Of a stretch of 64,000 nucleotides of DNA, positions 10,783-21,683 are shown in pieces. The position numbers and the translations under genes are program-made. Source of the stretch: Bullera alba (taxonomy: Eukaryota > Basidiomycota > Tremellomycetes > Tremellales > Bulleraceae). The stretch spans positions 6,523 through 70,522 of the forward strand of contig BCIX01000005.1 in the NCBI GenBank assembly GCA_001600095.1, given 5' to 3'. The stretch's first letter is position 1; every line of letters starts with the position of its first letter. Below the pieces are notes generated by a model. That model worked only from the letters and a program-made list of their open reading frames with translations. It did not search any database and was not told the DNA's origin.

Positions 10783-11964
10783 CTATGTTGGCTTTACCAC
10801 ACCCTCTCGGCTTACCAGACGCTCGTACATCTCTGGCCGACGATGCTTGGCGAGATTGAAGGTTCGCTCTTTGCCTTGGTTGCAGTCGTCCAGGTCGATG
10901 GTAGCTACAACCAGCTCATCCTCCTCGGTCTTGGATTCCGCGACGATATGGCCTTCTGGATCGACGATCATCGAGCCCGGTATCAATGGATGTTTCCCAT
11001 CATCGACACCCGCGCGCGCGGAGGTGATGCAGAACACTGTCAGGTCAGCGGAGATTTTTGGACTAGACTTACTAGAGTTGGTGTATGCATGTGCTTGGAC
11101 GACCACTGCAGTCGTTAGTCTACCATCCACCCGTGAAGAACCTACGCTTGTGATGAAACTATCCGTCAGCACTGCCAAATGTAACTTGACTCACCATTGC
11201 CTCGCTGTAAGCCTTCTCTCGGCTGATGTTCTGATCACCACCCCATAGTTGCGGGGCGTAGGCTGTGGTGTTGTAGCCGCAACACATGATCTCTGCTCCT
11301 TGTAGGCCGTAGCATCGCCAGCCCTCGGCCCATCTCCTGTCGTTACAGATGAGCTGTCCGAGTATGGGAGTTTCAGAGATCAATGATGGTGCTCTGAAAG
11401 CTTGGAAGCCGAGGTCGCCTGGGAGGAAGTATCTCTTTTCGAGCTGGTTCGTAGTATCCGGCTTCAGGTCGAAGGGCTCGACAGTTCCGGGTAGGTGGAT
11501 CTAGCTGTAAGCTAGGGTAGTCCGAGTCGACTCACCTTTCTGTATTTGCTGAGGACCTTTCCCGTCTTGTCTACGTATACACTGGTATTGTACCGCTTCC
11601 CAGGTACTCCAGTATCCTCGCCATAGCCAATTTGCACCTCGATTCCGAGCTCTTTTGCCCTGTCGAAGAACGGCTTGACATTGGGAGACTCGGTGATAGG
11701 GCAGTCTTCTGTGTCTAGCTCGAAGTAGGAGGCGAGCTCAGAGTCGTCGGGGATATAGTACCTCGGGAAGAAGGTGGTGAATGTTGTCTCGGCTACATGT
11801 CAGTCCTTGATTTCTCGATTGAACTCACGAAAGACCACCAGCTGAACATCCAAGCCCGCAGCCTCCTCTAGCAATCGACACAAGCGTTGTAGCACCTCTT
11901 TCCTCTCAGTCCACCGGTGGACAGCGCCAACTTGAGCTGCAGCAACCTTGAGTAAACGCGGCAT
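10783..11964 (-). CDS. N-carbamoyl-D-amino acid amidohydrolase (nitrilase superfamily)
   Basis: Carbon-nitrogen hydrolase predicted to cleave N-carbamoyl amino acids to amino acid, CO2 and ammonia in the cytosol. The catalytic Glu-Lys-Cys set is visible: Glu in PETTFTTFFPR, Lys in KYRKIHLPG and Cys in LICNDRRWAEGWRCYG. The last, with the following LQGAEIMCCGYNT, is close to the D-carbamoylase signature rather than to beta-ureidopropionase or aliphatic amidases. The ATG at 11964 gives MPRLLKVAAAQVGAVHRWTE, a normal nitrilase start. Five introns are inferred. One pair flanks a 13-nt microexon (11146-11158) that restores the family segment FHHKLVVQAHAYTN. The product is about 340 residues. Alternative substrates such as N-carbamoyl-beta-amino acids cannot be excluded. 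Confidence 0.87.
11146..11158 (-). other. 13-nt microexon of the carbamoylase
   Basis: Bounded by intron 11159-11194 (GTGAGT donor, GCTGAC branch, TAG acceptor) and intron 11106-11145 (GTAGGT donor, ACTAAC branch, CAG acceptor). It encodes Phe-His-His-Lys plus one base. Skipping it breaks the frame; including it gives MFHHKLVVQAHAYTNS, matching the D-carbamoylase family. Confidence 0.7.
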
Positions 11965-12035
11965 TTCGTCTCATACTGGGCATCGATGTTACAGAAGCAG
12001 CAGTGATATTTAGGAGGGCGAGATCAGCTCATCTG

Positions 12036-12045
12036 CCGCGGCGAG
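12036..12045. promoter_or_regulatory. CCGCGGCGAG element upstream of the carbamoylase
   Basis: CCGCGGCGAG about 75 nt upstream of the carbamoylase ATG. The same core CCGCGGCGA occurs in two other promoters of the cluster (13153 and 21519). CCG/CGG palindromes are typical Zn2Cys6 sites. A CCAAT box lies nearby at about 12086. Confidence 0.5.
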
Positions 12046-12118
12046 TGGTCTCGCCGGGAGGGCCGGATTCTGCCGGCTCAGTCAGCCAATAGGATTGATG
12101 CATCGATCGTAAATTCTC

Positions 12119-12835
12119 CTATCTACTGCTCCTTATCAACCCGGCCAGAAACTCTACGCCGACTCTAGCACCATCAATCACCTTGACTCGCCTTCCCTGT
12201 TCCGATGCTACTGTATGTACCCATGCATCCATCCCACTCATCCCAGCACAACCAAAGACGATAGTAGCCGCGCCCTTCTCCATCAGTCGTCGGACCGTCT
12301 CCTTCATGTTTCGCTCCACCAGTGCTTGATCGCCGTCCTGAAGATCCACCACCTGCAGACCTGTTGTAAGGACTCCTGCGAATCGAGTCGAGTGAGGCGT
12401 TCCAGTCATCGATGCTACCGCCTGCACGAGGTTTGGCTTGTCGCCTGTTCCGGTGGCTAGTATCCCAAATCTCTCCCTTGATGCGAGTAGAGCTGCTGAT
12501 ATCCCTGCATGCACTATACCCATGACCCTAGCGTCTAGGCCTCGTTGATCCAGGAGTTGTTGCAGAGTGTCGATCAGGGGATGTTCGGAGAAGCATGCTA
12601 CGAGAAACCCGTCGTATCGACCAATGTCCATCTCGGGTTGCTGAAGCTCTGACATGCATGCATAGCATGAGGCAGCAGCGGTTTCGACGTCTTTGATGCC
12701 GGGTGGACCGGTGAATGGGTTGAAGTAGTTTAGTTGCAGCTCGGTAGTCTCGAGTGATTGAAGTGCTTTTCGAAGAGCAGAGGTGATCGACTTTGACGAG
12801 TTCGGGTTGATCACCAGTATACGTAACGGCGACAT
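12119..12835 (-). CDS. Hydantoin racemase (Asp/Glu/hydantoin racemase superfamily)
   Basis: Single-exon, 238-residue protein starting MSPLRILVINPNSSKSIT, the conserved start of hydantoin/allantoin racemases (also the fungal DCG1 family). Two catalytic cysteines are expected. The first lies in VACFSEHPL and the second in FGCAGMSGM. The first motif differs from the more usual CFxDPGL form. The enzyme would interconvert D- and L-5-monosubstituted hydantoins so that a stereospecific hydantoinase can use both. It is divergent from the hydantoinase gene (501 bp between starts) and tail-to-head with the carbamoylase. The absence of introns contrasts with its neighbours. Allantoin racemase is the main alternative function, but no other ureide-pathway gene is present here. 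Confidence 0.85.
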   Translation of the reverse strand: MSPLRILVINPNSSKSITSALRKALQSLETTELQLNYFNPFTGPPGIKDVETAAASCYACMSELQQPEMDIGRYDGFLVACFSEHPLIDTLQQLLDQRGLDARVMGIVHAGISAALLASRERFGILATGTGDKPNLVQAVASMTGTPHSTRFAGVLTTGLQVVDLQDGDQALVERNMKETVRRLMEKGAATIVFGCAGMSGMDAWVHTVASEQGRRVKVIDGARVGVEFLAGLIRSSR

Positions 12836-13335
12836 GGTGTAGAGATGACTTCGGACACTCTCGGCCTGCGGTCGAGCCTGGAGGAGTGCTTCCGGTGGTT
12901 CGAACCCGAGATTCTGGGTACAGGATGAGAATTGTCTGTCGCGCTGAGTCCTCCAACAGAGTAGTGATCGCTGAGTCGAGTGACAGTACGTTGCAGAACA
13001 CAACTTCCGCCGTCGTCGACCCTTTCGGGCAACACGCTCGCCGGTTCGGATCGGTCATCGGTGACACATCGCTGCAACGCTAGGTCTCCTGGGGCACCGA
13101 CGTCCGACGCTGCGGTCAATCGTCCTATCAGCGTCCAGATCATAGAGCTTAGCCGCGGCGAAGAACCCGGCGAAGCGACAGTAGCCATCTGCGCTCTCGA
13201 TCTCGGTCCGGAGAAGACCGATCTCGTGAAGCAGCCGAGGGATGAGATCGACCTGCTGGAATGCCTTGACTGCTTGACTTCCTTGAAAGCTTGACTTCAG
13301 CGCTATACCTTGACTGCTGCACCATACTTGCCATC
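12836..13335. promoter_or_regulatory. Divergent promoter, racemase / hydantoinase
   Basis: 500-bp bidirectional upstream region shared by the racemase and the hydantoinase. It contains the CCGCGGCGAAG...CGGCGAAGC pair at 13153-13176. No gene of its own was seen; the open frames here run antisense or lack start and splice support. Confidence 0.6.
13153..13176. promoter_or_regulatory. CCGCGGCGAAG + CGGCGAAGC direct repeat
   Basis: CCGCGGCGAAG at 13153-13163 followed by CCGGCGAAGC at 13167-13176. The two CGGCGAAG cores begin 12 bp apart. A near-identical arrangement lies at 21519-21544 in the NCS1/aldolase promoter. Confidence 0.55.
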
Positions 13336-15115
13336 ATGTTCGACCTTGATCTCATTGTGAAGAACGGTATCGTCGTCACATCGTCGGTGAGTCGACCGAC
13401 CTATTGATGGGCTGATGGGCTGATATGGCGGTAGGACGAAACGGCTTGCGATATTGGGGTGAAAGATGGTGTCGTGGTTTGCTTGGCCAAAGATCTGCCG
13501 GTCCCAGATGGCTGTAGAGTGATAGATGCCGAAGGTGGATATGTGACAGTGAGTACATCGCTAGAGCTCTGCTAATGCTCAGCCTGGTGGGATCGACTCT
13601 CACGTACATATCGGTCAATCTGCTTCTGGGGCGAGATCTGCGGATGACTGGACTACTGGCACAAGAGGTGCCCTGTGTGGTGGTACTACGACAGTGGTGG
13701 CTTTTGCGGTACAGAAGAAAGGGGAGAAGGTAATGCCTGCGGTCGAGGCATACCATCAATTGGCGGATCAGAAGACCCACTGCGATTACAGCTTCCATGC
13801 GATCATCACCGACCCTACCGAACAGGTCGTCACCGAGGAGATCCCACAGATGGTCAAGTTCGGAATCACATCGGTCAAGGTGAGTTATTCAAGAGAGATT
13901 CTTGCTGACCTCCCCAGATCTACATGACGTACCCTCTCATGAAGCTCGATGATCGGCAGATTCTCGATATCCTAGCCTGTGCCCGGCAGCAAGGTGTTAC
14001 AACCATGGTTCACGCCGAAAATGCCGATATCATCGACTGGATGGCTTCTCGACTCATCAAGCAAGGCCTCGTAGACCCAGAACACCACGGAACAGCTCGA
14101 CCTGCCATAGTCGAGGACGAAGCCACCAACCGAGCCATCGCATTATCTGAAGTGGTAGACGCACCGATGCTGCTAGTACATGTCAGCACGAAGGAGTCGA
14201 CCCGAGCGATCAGAAGAGCACAGACTAGAGGACTTCCTCTATATGGCGAGACTTGTCCACACTTCGCGCTTCTCACAGCGGAGAGAATGAAAGCTCCAGG
14301 CTTTGAGGGGTGAGCAGCTGATATCGCTGGTCATGCTGACGATTAGTGCCAAATGCATCTGCGCCCCACCACTACGAACCGACCCAATGGATAAAGCGGG
14401 AATCTGGGAGGGACTCGCCAATGGAACGTACACGACCTTTTCGTCCGATCACGCACCTTACAATTACGATGATGAGCTCGGCAAGAAGGTGAGTCAGTGT
14501 GGCCGACTCAGCTGATTTCATCACAGATGGGACTTATCAACAATCCTACGAACAACGCCCGAGGCAATGCCTTCAAGGTACCCAATGGTCTTCCTGGAGT
14601 CTGCACGAGAACCCCACTGCTATGGTCAGAGGGTGTACTGAAAGGCAGGATATCCCGCCAACGATTCGTCGAGCTCAACTCGAGCAATGCTGCCAAGCTC
14701 TACGGTACGTTGTCAGCTCGACGACTCGGCTGACAACATAGGGATGTACCCAAAGAAAGGGGCTATCCAGCCTGGGTCCGATGCCGACTTTACGATATTC
14801 CGAGCTCCCGAGCAGCGTAAAGACGTCACCATCACCCAGGACATGCTACACCACGGTGCGGATTACACCCCTTATGAGGGTATGATGATCAAAGACTGGC
14901 CGAAACTCGTCATCCTGAGGGGAGAAATTGCATATGACGGAATGTCAAACAAGGTGATAGCACCTGTAGGCAGAGGGGAGTTCATCAAGCGATCATTCAG
15001 CACATTGCCGTGAGTGACCTGTACAAGTTGATCCATAGTGCCTAATCTGATATCACTCAGCGGACCTCGTGGTTTCTCCGATCATTGGCTCAACGACTTC
15101 AATCCGTACAAGTAG
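13336..15115 (+). CDS. D-hydantoinase / dihydropyrimidinase
   Basis: Cyclic amidohydrolase of about 500 residues in eight exons (first exon 13336-13386). It opens the hydantoin or dihydropyrimidine ring to an N-carbamoyl amino acid. All metal-centre motifs are visible in order: SHVHIG, the carboxylated Lys in SVKIYMTYP, His in MVHAENADI, His in LLVHVSTKES and Asp in SSDHAPY. The substrate-site segment NNARGNAFKVPNGLPG and the C-terminal TGxxA-like region (NSSNAAKLYGMYPKKG) are also present. The C-terminus ends in GPRGFSDHWLNDFNPYK. Linkage to a racemase and a D-carbamoylase favours a hydantoinase role over pyrimidine breakdown, but dihydropyrimidinase is the same family and cannot be ruled out. 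The stop codon falls inside a 16-bp tandem repeat. Confidence 0.93.
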
Positions 15116-15167
15116 AGGGTAGTACAAGTAGAGGGTAGTACCAGCAGAGGGTAGTACAGTCGTAGAG
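15107..15167. repeat. 16-bp tandem repeat spanning the hydantoinase stop
   Basis: Units tacaagtagagggtag (15107-15122), an identical copy (15123-15138), a variant taccagcagagggtag (15139-15154) and a partial fourth. The first copy supplies the last codons and the TAG stop of the hydantoinase. Confidence 0.85.
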
Positions 15168-15297
15168 TATGCATCAGCCTTTGACTTTCCTTCGTGATGA
15201 CGACCCCGCTCTCATGAATCTCAGGTTGAGTCTCTTGTCATGTCACCAATCGCCCAGATAGCCAAAAATGCATCACCAGGCTGCAGCAAATCTATAT

Positions 15298-18051
15298 CTA
15301 CGAAACGGTGGGACTCGGGCAGTGATCTGGGTATCCAGGTCGCTTGTTGCCAAACCAGCTCGGGAAGGGAACTCCAGCTCCGTTGCCCGCAGCACCAAAG
15401 ACGGCGAAGGACAAGATGAACATGACGAACAGACTACCACCATCGAAAGCGGCAGTGACGAGGTAACTGTACTCGCTGAAGATCTTGGGTCGATATAGTC
15501 GGAGATACCATTGAACGTATATTGGTACCAGTAAACCGGTGAGAATTGTGCAGGTCTGTGGTGATATGACCGCAAGATATCCCGAGAACACCAAGACGAG
15601 GGGAGTGTTGATGCTCTTGAGCTCGAACTTGCCGACCCGGGGTATAAGTCGAGTAAGCCCAGCATGTAGGAGGACAACACCGACACCAATGACCAGTCCA
15701 ATCGGGACGATGTAGTAGTCGGTACCTTTCTTGAACAGGTCTCTCGAGAGCGCCCAAGACATGGCTTGGGTGTTTTGTCCTTGGAAGTAAGCACCAGACC
15801 AGGCGTAGGAGCCGTTTGTCGTGAGGAGGAGCTCTCGATGAGAAGCTATGATCGAGGTCGATACCGCATAGTTGATGAAGAGTCCGATGATGGTACCGTA
15901 GGTTTGGGTGAGAAACATGATTCGAGGAGGGATTTTGACTGGTGCTATCGTCAGTATGCTTCTACGAGAGGACACTTCCATACTCACGATACTCTCCCAT
16001 CTTGAGGTCACTGGCCATGTTCAAACTCTGCGAGATGACACTGTGCGACCAAGCGGAGAAGTAGAGGTTGGCCAGTGGTCGTCCAGGTAGAACGGCTCCA
16101 GCCACAATCTTCATCAAGTTGTTGGTTGCAATACCACTTCCGTATCGAGAGTAGAGGATAGTCGACTATGACAACGTAAGCTGAGTATCTCGCTAAACCC
16201 GAGTCATAAGATTCACTCACGAATGGAGCAACAAATGCGCCGACCAATAGAGCGATGAAGTATGACCATACCGGCATAGTGATAGATTGAGTGGTCGTCA
16301 CGATGACACCGAGAACGACGGCAAAGGTGAGGATGCCCACATACCACCAGTACGGTACCTCTCGGTATCGCGCTGCCATGGCTCGATGGTGTCGGTCTTC
16401 GTGAACGCCGGATCGTACAGCTTTGATCGACGTCCAGACGTCTTTCCGCCAGAACAATATGACGTGAGTGATCAGAGCACCGATCTACGGACTGCTTCAG
16501 TATTGTATACTAAACCATTGATGAAAGGGGTAAACTCACCGCAGCGTTACCGACAGTCAAGGAGTAGGCGTACGAGCCCGTTAGTCTCGGCAGACCATAA
16601 GTCTCCAAGGCTTGTCGGTCGAGGATACCGTTGATGAACACAGTATTGCCGACATAACGGCCTCCAGATTCCGTGCGAAGGTTGGACGCCATGAAAGGCA
16701 GCGATCTCGATCTCCAGGTGTTGGTGTAAAAGATACCGAGGTAGGCACAGTAGCAGATCAGGATACCGAAAGCCGCATTTAGCTAGAGACTACCGTTAGT
16801 GTCGTCTCCATTTAACCGCTCTGGATTGATGCTTACATGATAACCCAGAGGCTGAGAGGTGGCGGAGGATGTAATATACTGCCAGTCAAAGCTAAGATGA
16901 AGCGAGTTAGCCCAGGATGATCTTTGACCATTCTTTACTCACGAGATGTTGAGAATGCCAAGACCTTCGTTGCTCAGAGAGCCTCCGAAGATGTTGGTCA
17001 ATGTCGCGGCTTTCGCCCCAGTCGCCTTCATCGACGCGAGACATGGGATTGACACCGAGTTCAACCAAGGCATGATGTATGCCGGAAGTGGTTGATAGAG
17101 TGCCATGGCGCCGAAGGAGTACCAGAAGAGTCGCAGCCTCTTGGACGATCGAACGTCTTCCCAGTGAAGTCCTTGTAGGGTACTGACGACGGGGATGTTT
17201 GACCAAAAGACGGACTCGGGAGCTATGATGTCTAGTCAGTCCGCTGCACACTCCGAGTCAGACATTCACTCACCCCAAACAGTTACAGGTCTCAGCAGGC
17301 CAGTCAATCCATAGCCGAAGAGACCGATAGAGAGCGTAGCCAAGATGACGGTCGCTGGAGTAATGGGATTGTCGACGTAGAATAGCCTTTGGACAGTGAA
17401 AGTGACGATACTGAGCGAGCCCTGTGAAGCACTGGAAGCGGTGATTGCGGCGATAGCGTGTTCCTTCAGACCAAAGTCGTGAGGGTTGATAATCTTCGCG
17501 AGAGTGATGTACAGGGGCAGGCGAGTGGCTTCGGGGTTGAGAGTTCGGAAGCGAGATTCGAGCCGATCACCTCGTGGAAAGAGCCTCGCCCAGCCTTTGC
17601 CGATGAAGAAGATGACGAGAACGATGAAGGATCCAGTCACAGAAGCCGAGGTCGGTTTGAACTGTCAATGCATTAGCGTATTACAAGACAAGTAACCACG
17701 ACGACTCACATTGTAGATCTGGTTCATTGCAGCTTGGAAACATGCAAAGCCTGTACCGAGTACAGCACTTCGGAAAGTCAAGACCGGATCTCCATCGTCT
17801 CTCAGTGACAAGAGATGCTCGCTGGCGTCTCGGCCGCTGTCGATAACTACCCCTCCATCGCCGAAACCAGTCTTGTCGAGGGTATTGACAGCCTCTTCGG
17901 GAGGACCAAGACCAACGGTGTTGGGGTCGTCTGTGATGTACTTGTCCTTCTCCTCATCTTGAGGTGTGAGCGGAGGGCTGGTGCTGTTATCGCTCGCTGA
18001 AGGAGCAGGTGTTGACTCGGTCTTGCGCCAGAATTTGAGCGTGGACGGCAT
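15298..18051 (-). CDS. OPT-family oligopeptide transporter
   Basis: Large multi-spanning membrane protein of about 775 residues with roughly eight short introns. It starts MPSTLKFWRK with a hydrophilic Ser/Asp-rich N-terminus. The OPT signature NPHDFGLKEHA follows the first membrane segments, and the C-terminal motif SWFGNKRPGYPDHC matches the WFGN...DHC ending of fungal OPT proteins. Many helices are visible, for example GSFIVLVIFFIGKGWARLF and YIVPIGLVIGVGVVLLHAGL. OPT proteins import small peptides (or glutathione, siderophores) with protons across the plasma membrane. It converges on the hydantoinase with 182 bp between stops. A role in taking up the pathway substrate or peptide-like hydantoin precursors is only suggested by position. 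Confidence 0.9.
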
Positions 18052-19531
18052 TTTGGGCTACCGGAGCCTGCGGGTGGTCGGGGCTAGAGCACAGGGGGGA
18101 AGAGGGGTGGGCTGGAGGATCCATTGTCAGATACTTGTCGGGAATATATGTCTTTCGGTAGGAGATCAGCTATCAGTGCACAATTAGCAATATTCCGATC
18201 CGAAGCATCCAAGTCGCCATATACACGACTAGCTGCACTCGACGATATGCGCTTGGAAGCAATGCTCACCATGTCACCTTTCGAAGCGTTATCGAGCCAG
18301 ACTGACGCCATACTCAGCGACGGTGCAGAAGTCGAGCGTTGAAAGAACTGCTGCCAAGTTTTGCTTGGCACGTACCGCGCGGGCGAATTGGACATCGGTA
18401 TTAACGACCTCGTTCGGGTATCGCAAAACGACGGGCAAAGGCGGATGTTCACTTGAGCTTGACGCCATTTGCGCCTTGTGGAGATCTGGTACTCCTCAGG
18501 CCAAGAGTAAAGCAGGCTAGCACGACATTGGAAGAGCCTGCCATCGTCCTGGCAGCTTGGCTGCAAGTATCGTCTGATAAGACCGACTTCCGAGCTTGTC
18601 CAGAGTTCTACCTGCTTTTAGTTGGTCATCCGTGAGGTTCAGGACCGTCGCCCCGCTCACTGTCAAACCGCTTGTTGCCAATCAGACCGGCACAAATGTA
18701 CACCGGGTCCAGCATCGAAGACGTTTCACCGCTTATCTTCCGTCCAAGCGTTCGGGCGGCCGGTCTTATTGACGGTCTATGCCAACTGAGTTGAAGTATG
18801 CTGACGGCCTTCGGTCATCCCCGAGGCCTACGTAGAGGTGTCACTCCGTGCATCGGATCCGTGGAGGCATGCCGTTGTCGACCACACCCGGTTCTGAGCT
18901 TTGAGTTGCGGCAACCGACGAGTGCGAGGTAGGGACTAGTCGAGAAGGTCTGATTGGTCTGAGCTGAGCTCGAGTGTAAGATCTCAGGCGAGAAATGGGA
19001 TTAATCGATTTTAATGGTTGTCAGTAATTCGTCGGAAGTACAGTATTCTGTGCACTACCGGTGCGATCGCTCACTTCGCTCGCTGCCTGTTGAGGATTTT
19101 GGGATGGCTGTGATGCTCGCATGCTTTTGTGATCGACCGCTTGATCATCTATCTCGCATGTAACACTCGCAGGATCCGCGAGCTCTCGCTTCAATACTCT
19201 TCGACTGCTATCCCGAACTTTCGGTCGACGTGGAATCACCCAGGAGCCCAGTTGATGCAGGATCTCATAACGAAACTCCCCGATCGATCGCGTGGACGAC
19301 AGTCGAGAAACTAGGCTGGATCTCGGGGTGGGATGTTCACCTCTCCTAGAAAAGCCTCGAGTGGTCTTTGTTGCGATGCTCAGTGGAGAGTGCGTATCAC
19401 GCTAGGCAATACCTCTGCTCAGTCGAAGCGACTAATGTGGAAACCCGGATCGTCTGTTGACAACCGATACATGGCAAAGCGAAACAAGATATATCGCCGG
19501 AAGACTGGTACTAACTCTAATAACATCCCTT
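18052..19531. other. 1.5-kb gene-free stretch
   Basis: Lies between the OPT start and the NCS1 stop. Only short open frames without family features or splice support are present, the longest on the minus strand at 18084-18566. A loosely related CCGCGCGGGCGAA sequence occurs at about 18371, roughly 320 nt upstream of the OPT gene. Confidence 0.4.
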
Positions 19532-21369
19532 CTAGATCTTCTTCTCATCGTCCATATCCAAACCACTCTCAGTAGGATACGTCGCGTGTACCTCCTCAAC
19601 CTCGCTCGCCGGTACCATCTTCCTTGGAAAGAGGACATTGCTGAGGTAGTAGACGAGACTCGAGACGACGACACCGAAAGGCCAAACCACGCAGTAGATG
19701 TAGGTGACTCCCCGGGGTATCGAGGTGCTCTTTCCTTGAATACCTCTAGCGAGACCGGGAATGACCGGAGCGATACTACTCAACGTAAGCTGCAAACTAC
19801 TTTCTGGTGTCTGAACTGACTCACGCTACAGCAAAGGCCACCACAGCTCGCAAATTCACACCGTGCGTGTACCAAAGGTCACCACCTGGACCAAGCTTGT
19901 AAAGCCGAGCAAGGTTGAGTTTGTTCCTCCTGATGATGTAGTAGTCGGTGATCATGATACCGAAACATGGTCTAACAGTCAGTTCCGCTCCGTTTCGAAT
20001 CACTCACCCCAGGAAGACCGAATAGCCCGACAAGAAGGCCGTGAAGCTCGCAGCATTGTTCTGGATATTCCAAGGGGTAGTGGCCAGAGCGACGATGATG
20101 CAGATGTATTGACCTCGTCTGATGTCGATGAACCGAGGGAAAGCGAGCATGAGATCATTGGCGACGGCGGTAGTGTTGGCCGAGATGTTTGTGGCCAAGA
20201 CGGAGAAACCCCAACATAGGCCCACGAAGAACTTTGGTGCTCGATCCATGAGAGCGGCAACCTGGAGAGGGTTCCATGTGGCTTTGCCATAGATGACCTC
20301 GACACAGGAAGTCACCACCACTCCGAGCATGGCACAGAGGGTGACCAGGAAGGTGAGCGAGATGATATTGGTCCACACGACAACCCTGGACGACTTGGCA
20401 TATCGAGTAAAGTCGGCAACTGATCGTCAGCAGAGCTTCTCACTGTAGTACTCACTGTTCAGCGCCAAAGTGGCTTTAGGAGCAATCGCAGCGGACATGG
20501 CAGAGAAGAAGATGACCGCCGCGGGATTACCATTCGATGTTCGGGTGGGTTGAGTCCACATAGGTCCGAATCCGTGAGCTCGTCCAACTGCCCAGCCGAA
20601 GAGCGATAGACCGAAGATTGGCATGACGACGATCTTGATCATGAAGAGGTATCGAAGCTTGGGCATAGGAATCCACAGAAGCGGCAGCTGAATGATGTAG
20701 AAGATGAAGAAGCATAACAGCTGAGACGATGTGACGTTGGCGGAGGCTGGCAGGTGATTCGGGAAGTTGATGAACGATGGCCAGATAGCCTGAAGCATGA
20801 CCTGTACACATTGACCGCCCTGTGGGATAGGATCAGCTCCGGACGTCGTATACCACTCACTTGGTACGTCTGTGTTCCGGCCCAGATGATAGCAGCGACA
20901 CTTCGGCACACGAGAGCGAGATAGACACCTCTTTGGCCGAAAGATGATCGGGCAAAGACAGGATAGTTGATACCGTAGACGCAACCGACGTAGCCTGATG
21001 CGGCGTTGGCAACTCCTACGAGGACTAGACGAGCAGCTTCAGCTATTGTTCATGCCAATGACCCATTTAGCTGCACTTACAATGGCCCAAGAGCACAGCA
21101 CCGATGGTCGCACCTGGCGACAATCCAGCGGCGATACTGGATGAAGCGACTTGGTATTGCGAGATACCGAAAGCTTCGGCGATCCAGAAACCGAGCAGGG
21201 AAGGGATACCCCACGTTCGGTTACCGCCGTCCTTGAGGGGAGGGATGGGAAGCATATCGGGCTCGACTTCGACTTCATCGTGCTGATTGCTGCCTGGGAC
21301 GCTCAAAGTCACCGTAGTGGTGACCTTGTCGATCCGAAGCTTGAAGTTGGGTTTGCGCAAGTGTACCAT
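19532..21369 (-). CDS. NCS1-family permease (hydantoin/allantoin/uracil type)
   Basis: Nucleobase:cation symporter-1 family protein of about 520 residues with six or so introns. The N-terminus carries the family region NRTWGIPSLLGFWIAEAF...QYQVASSSIAAGLSPG (helix 1). Later segments include SGYVGCVYGINYPVFARSSFG and VADFTRYAKS, the conserved xDFTRY motif of this family, and ITDYYIIRRNKLNL near helix 10. It ends with an acidic cytoplasmic tail (SGLDMDDEKKI). NCS1 members carry uracil, allantoin, cytosine, thiamine or, in bacteria, hydantoins (Mhp1). The neighbourhood makes hydantoin or another ureide the best guess here. It is divergent from the class II aldolase gene with 314 bp between starts. 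Confidence 0.92.
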
Positions 21370-21683
21370 TGCTGTGGATCTAGTGATGGATCTGTGAGTG
21401 CGGGCATCTTTGACTTTGCTAATTGTCGTCGGGTTATATGTACGTACGCTAACTAGGCTTATCTCTTATCAGTGCACGCTTTTAGGCCAATCAGGGAGGA
21501 GGGATAGAGACTAATTCCCCGCGGCGAAGCATCGGCGAAGCAACTCCCCGAGGCGTGGGATGCATATGGTGTTGGCCGAAGTGCAGACGGGTGGCGTACG
21601 ACCTTATCCATGTCAAGAGACAGCTTGTTGAAAGTCTACAGAATCTACAGTACCTCACCAACAGACTCATACCACAAAGCACA
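21370..21683. promoter_or_regulatory. Divergent promoter, NCS1 / class II aldolase
   Basis: Bidirectional 314-bp region with a CCAAT box at about 21487 and the CCGCGGCGAAGC...CGGCGAAGC pair at 21519-21544. It also holds the 5' leader of the aldolase gene. Confidence 0.6.
21519..21544. promoter_or_regulatory. CCGCGGCGAAGC + CGGCGAAGC direct repeat
   Basis: CCGCGGCGAAGC at 21519-21530, then CGGCGAAGCAAC at 21533-21544, with core starts 11 bp apart. It matches the element in the racemase/hydantoinase promoter. Confidence 0.55.

Noticed and set aside
18084..18566. Minus-strand open frame of 160 codons upstream of the OPT gene
   Set aside because: No family features and no conserved-looking blocks; more likely promoter and leader sequence.
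21555..21683. N-terminal extension of the class II aldolase
   Set aside because: The extension starts with GTG; the first in-frame ATG is 21684 and gives a normal start.
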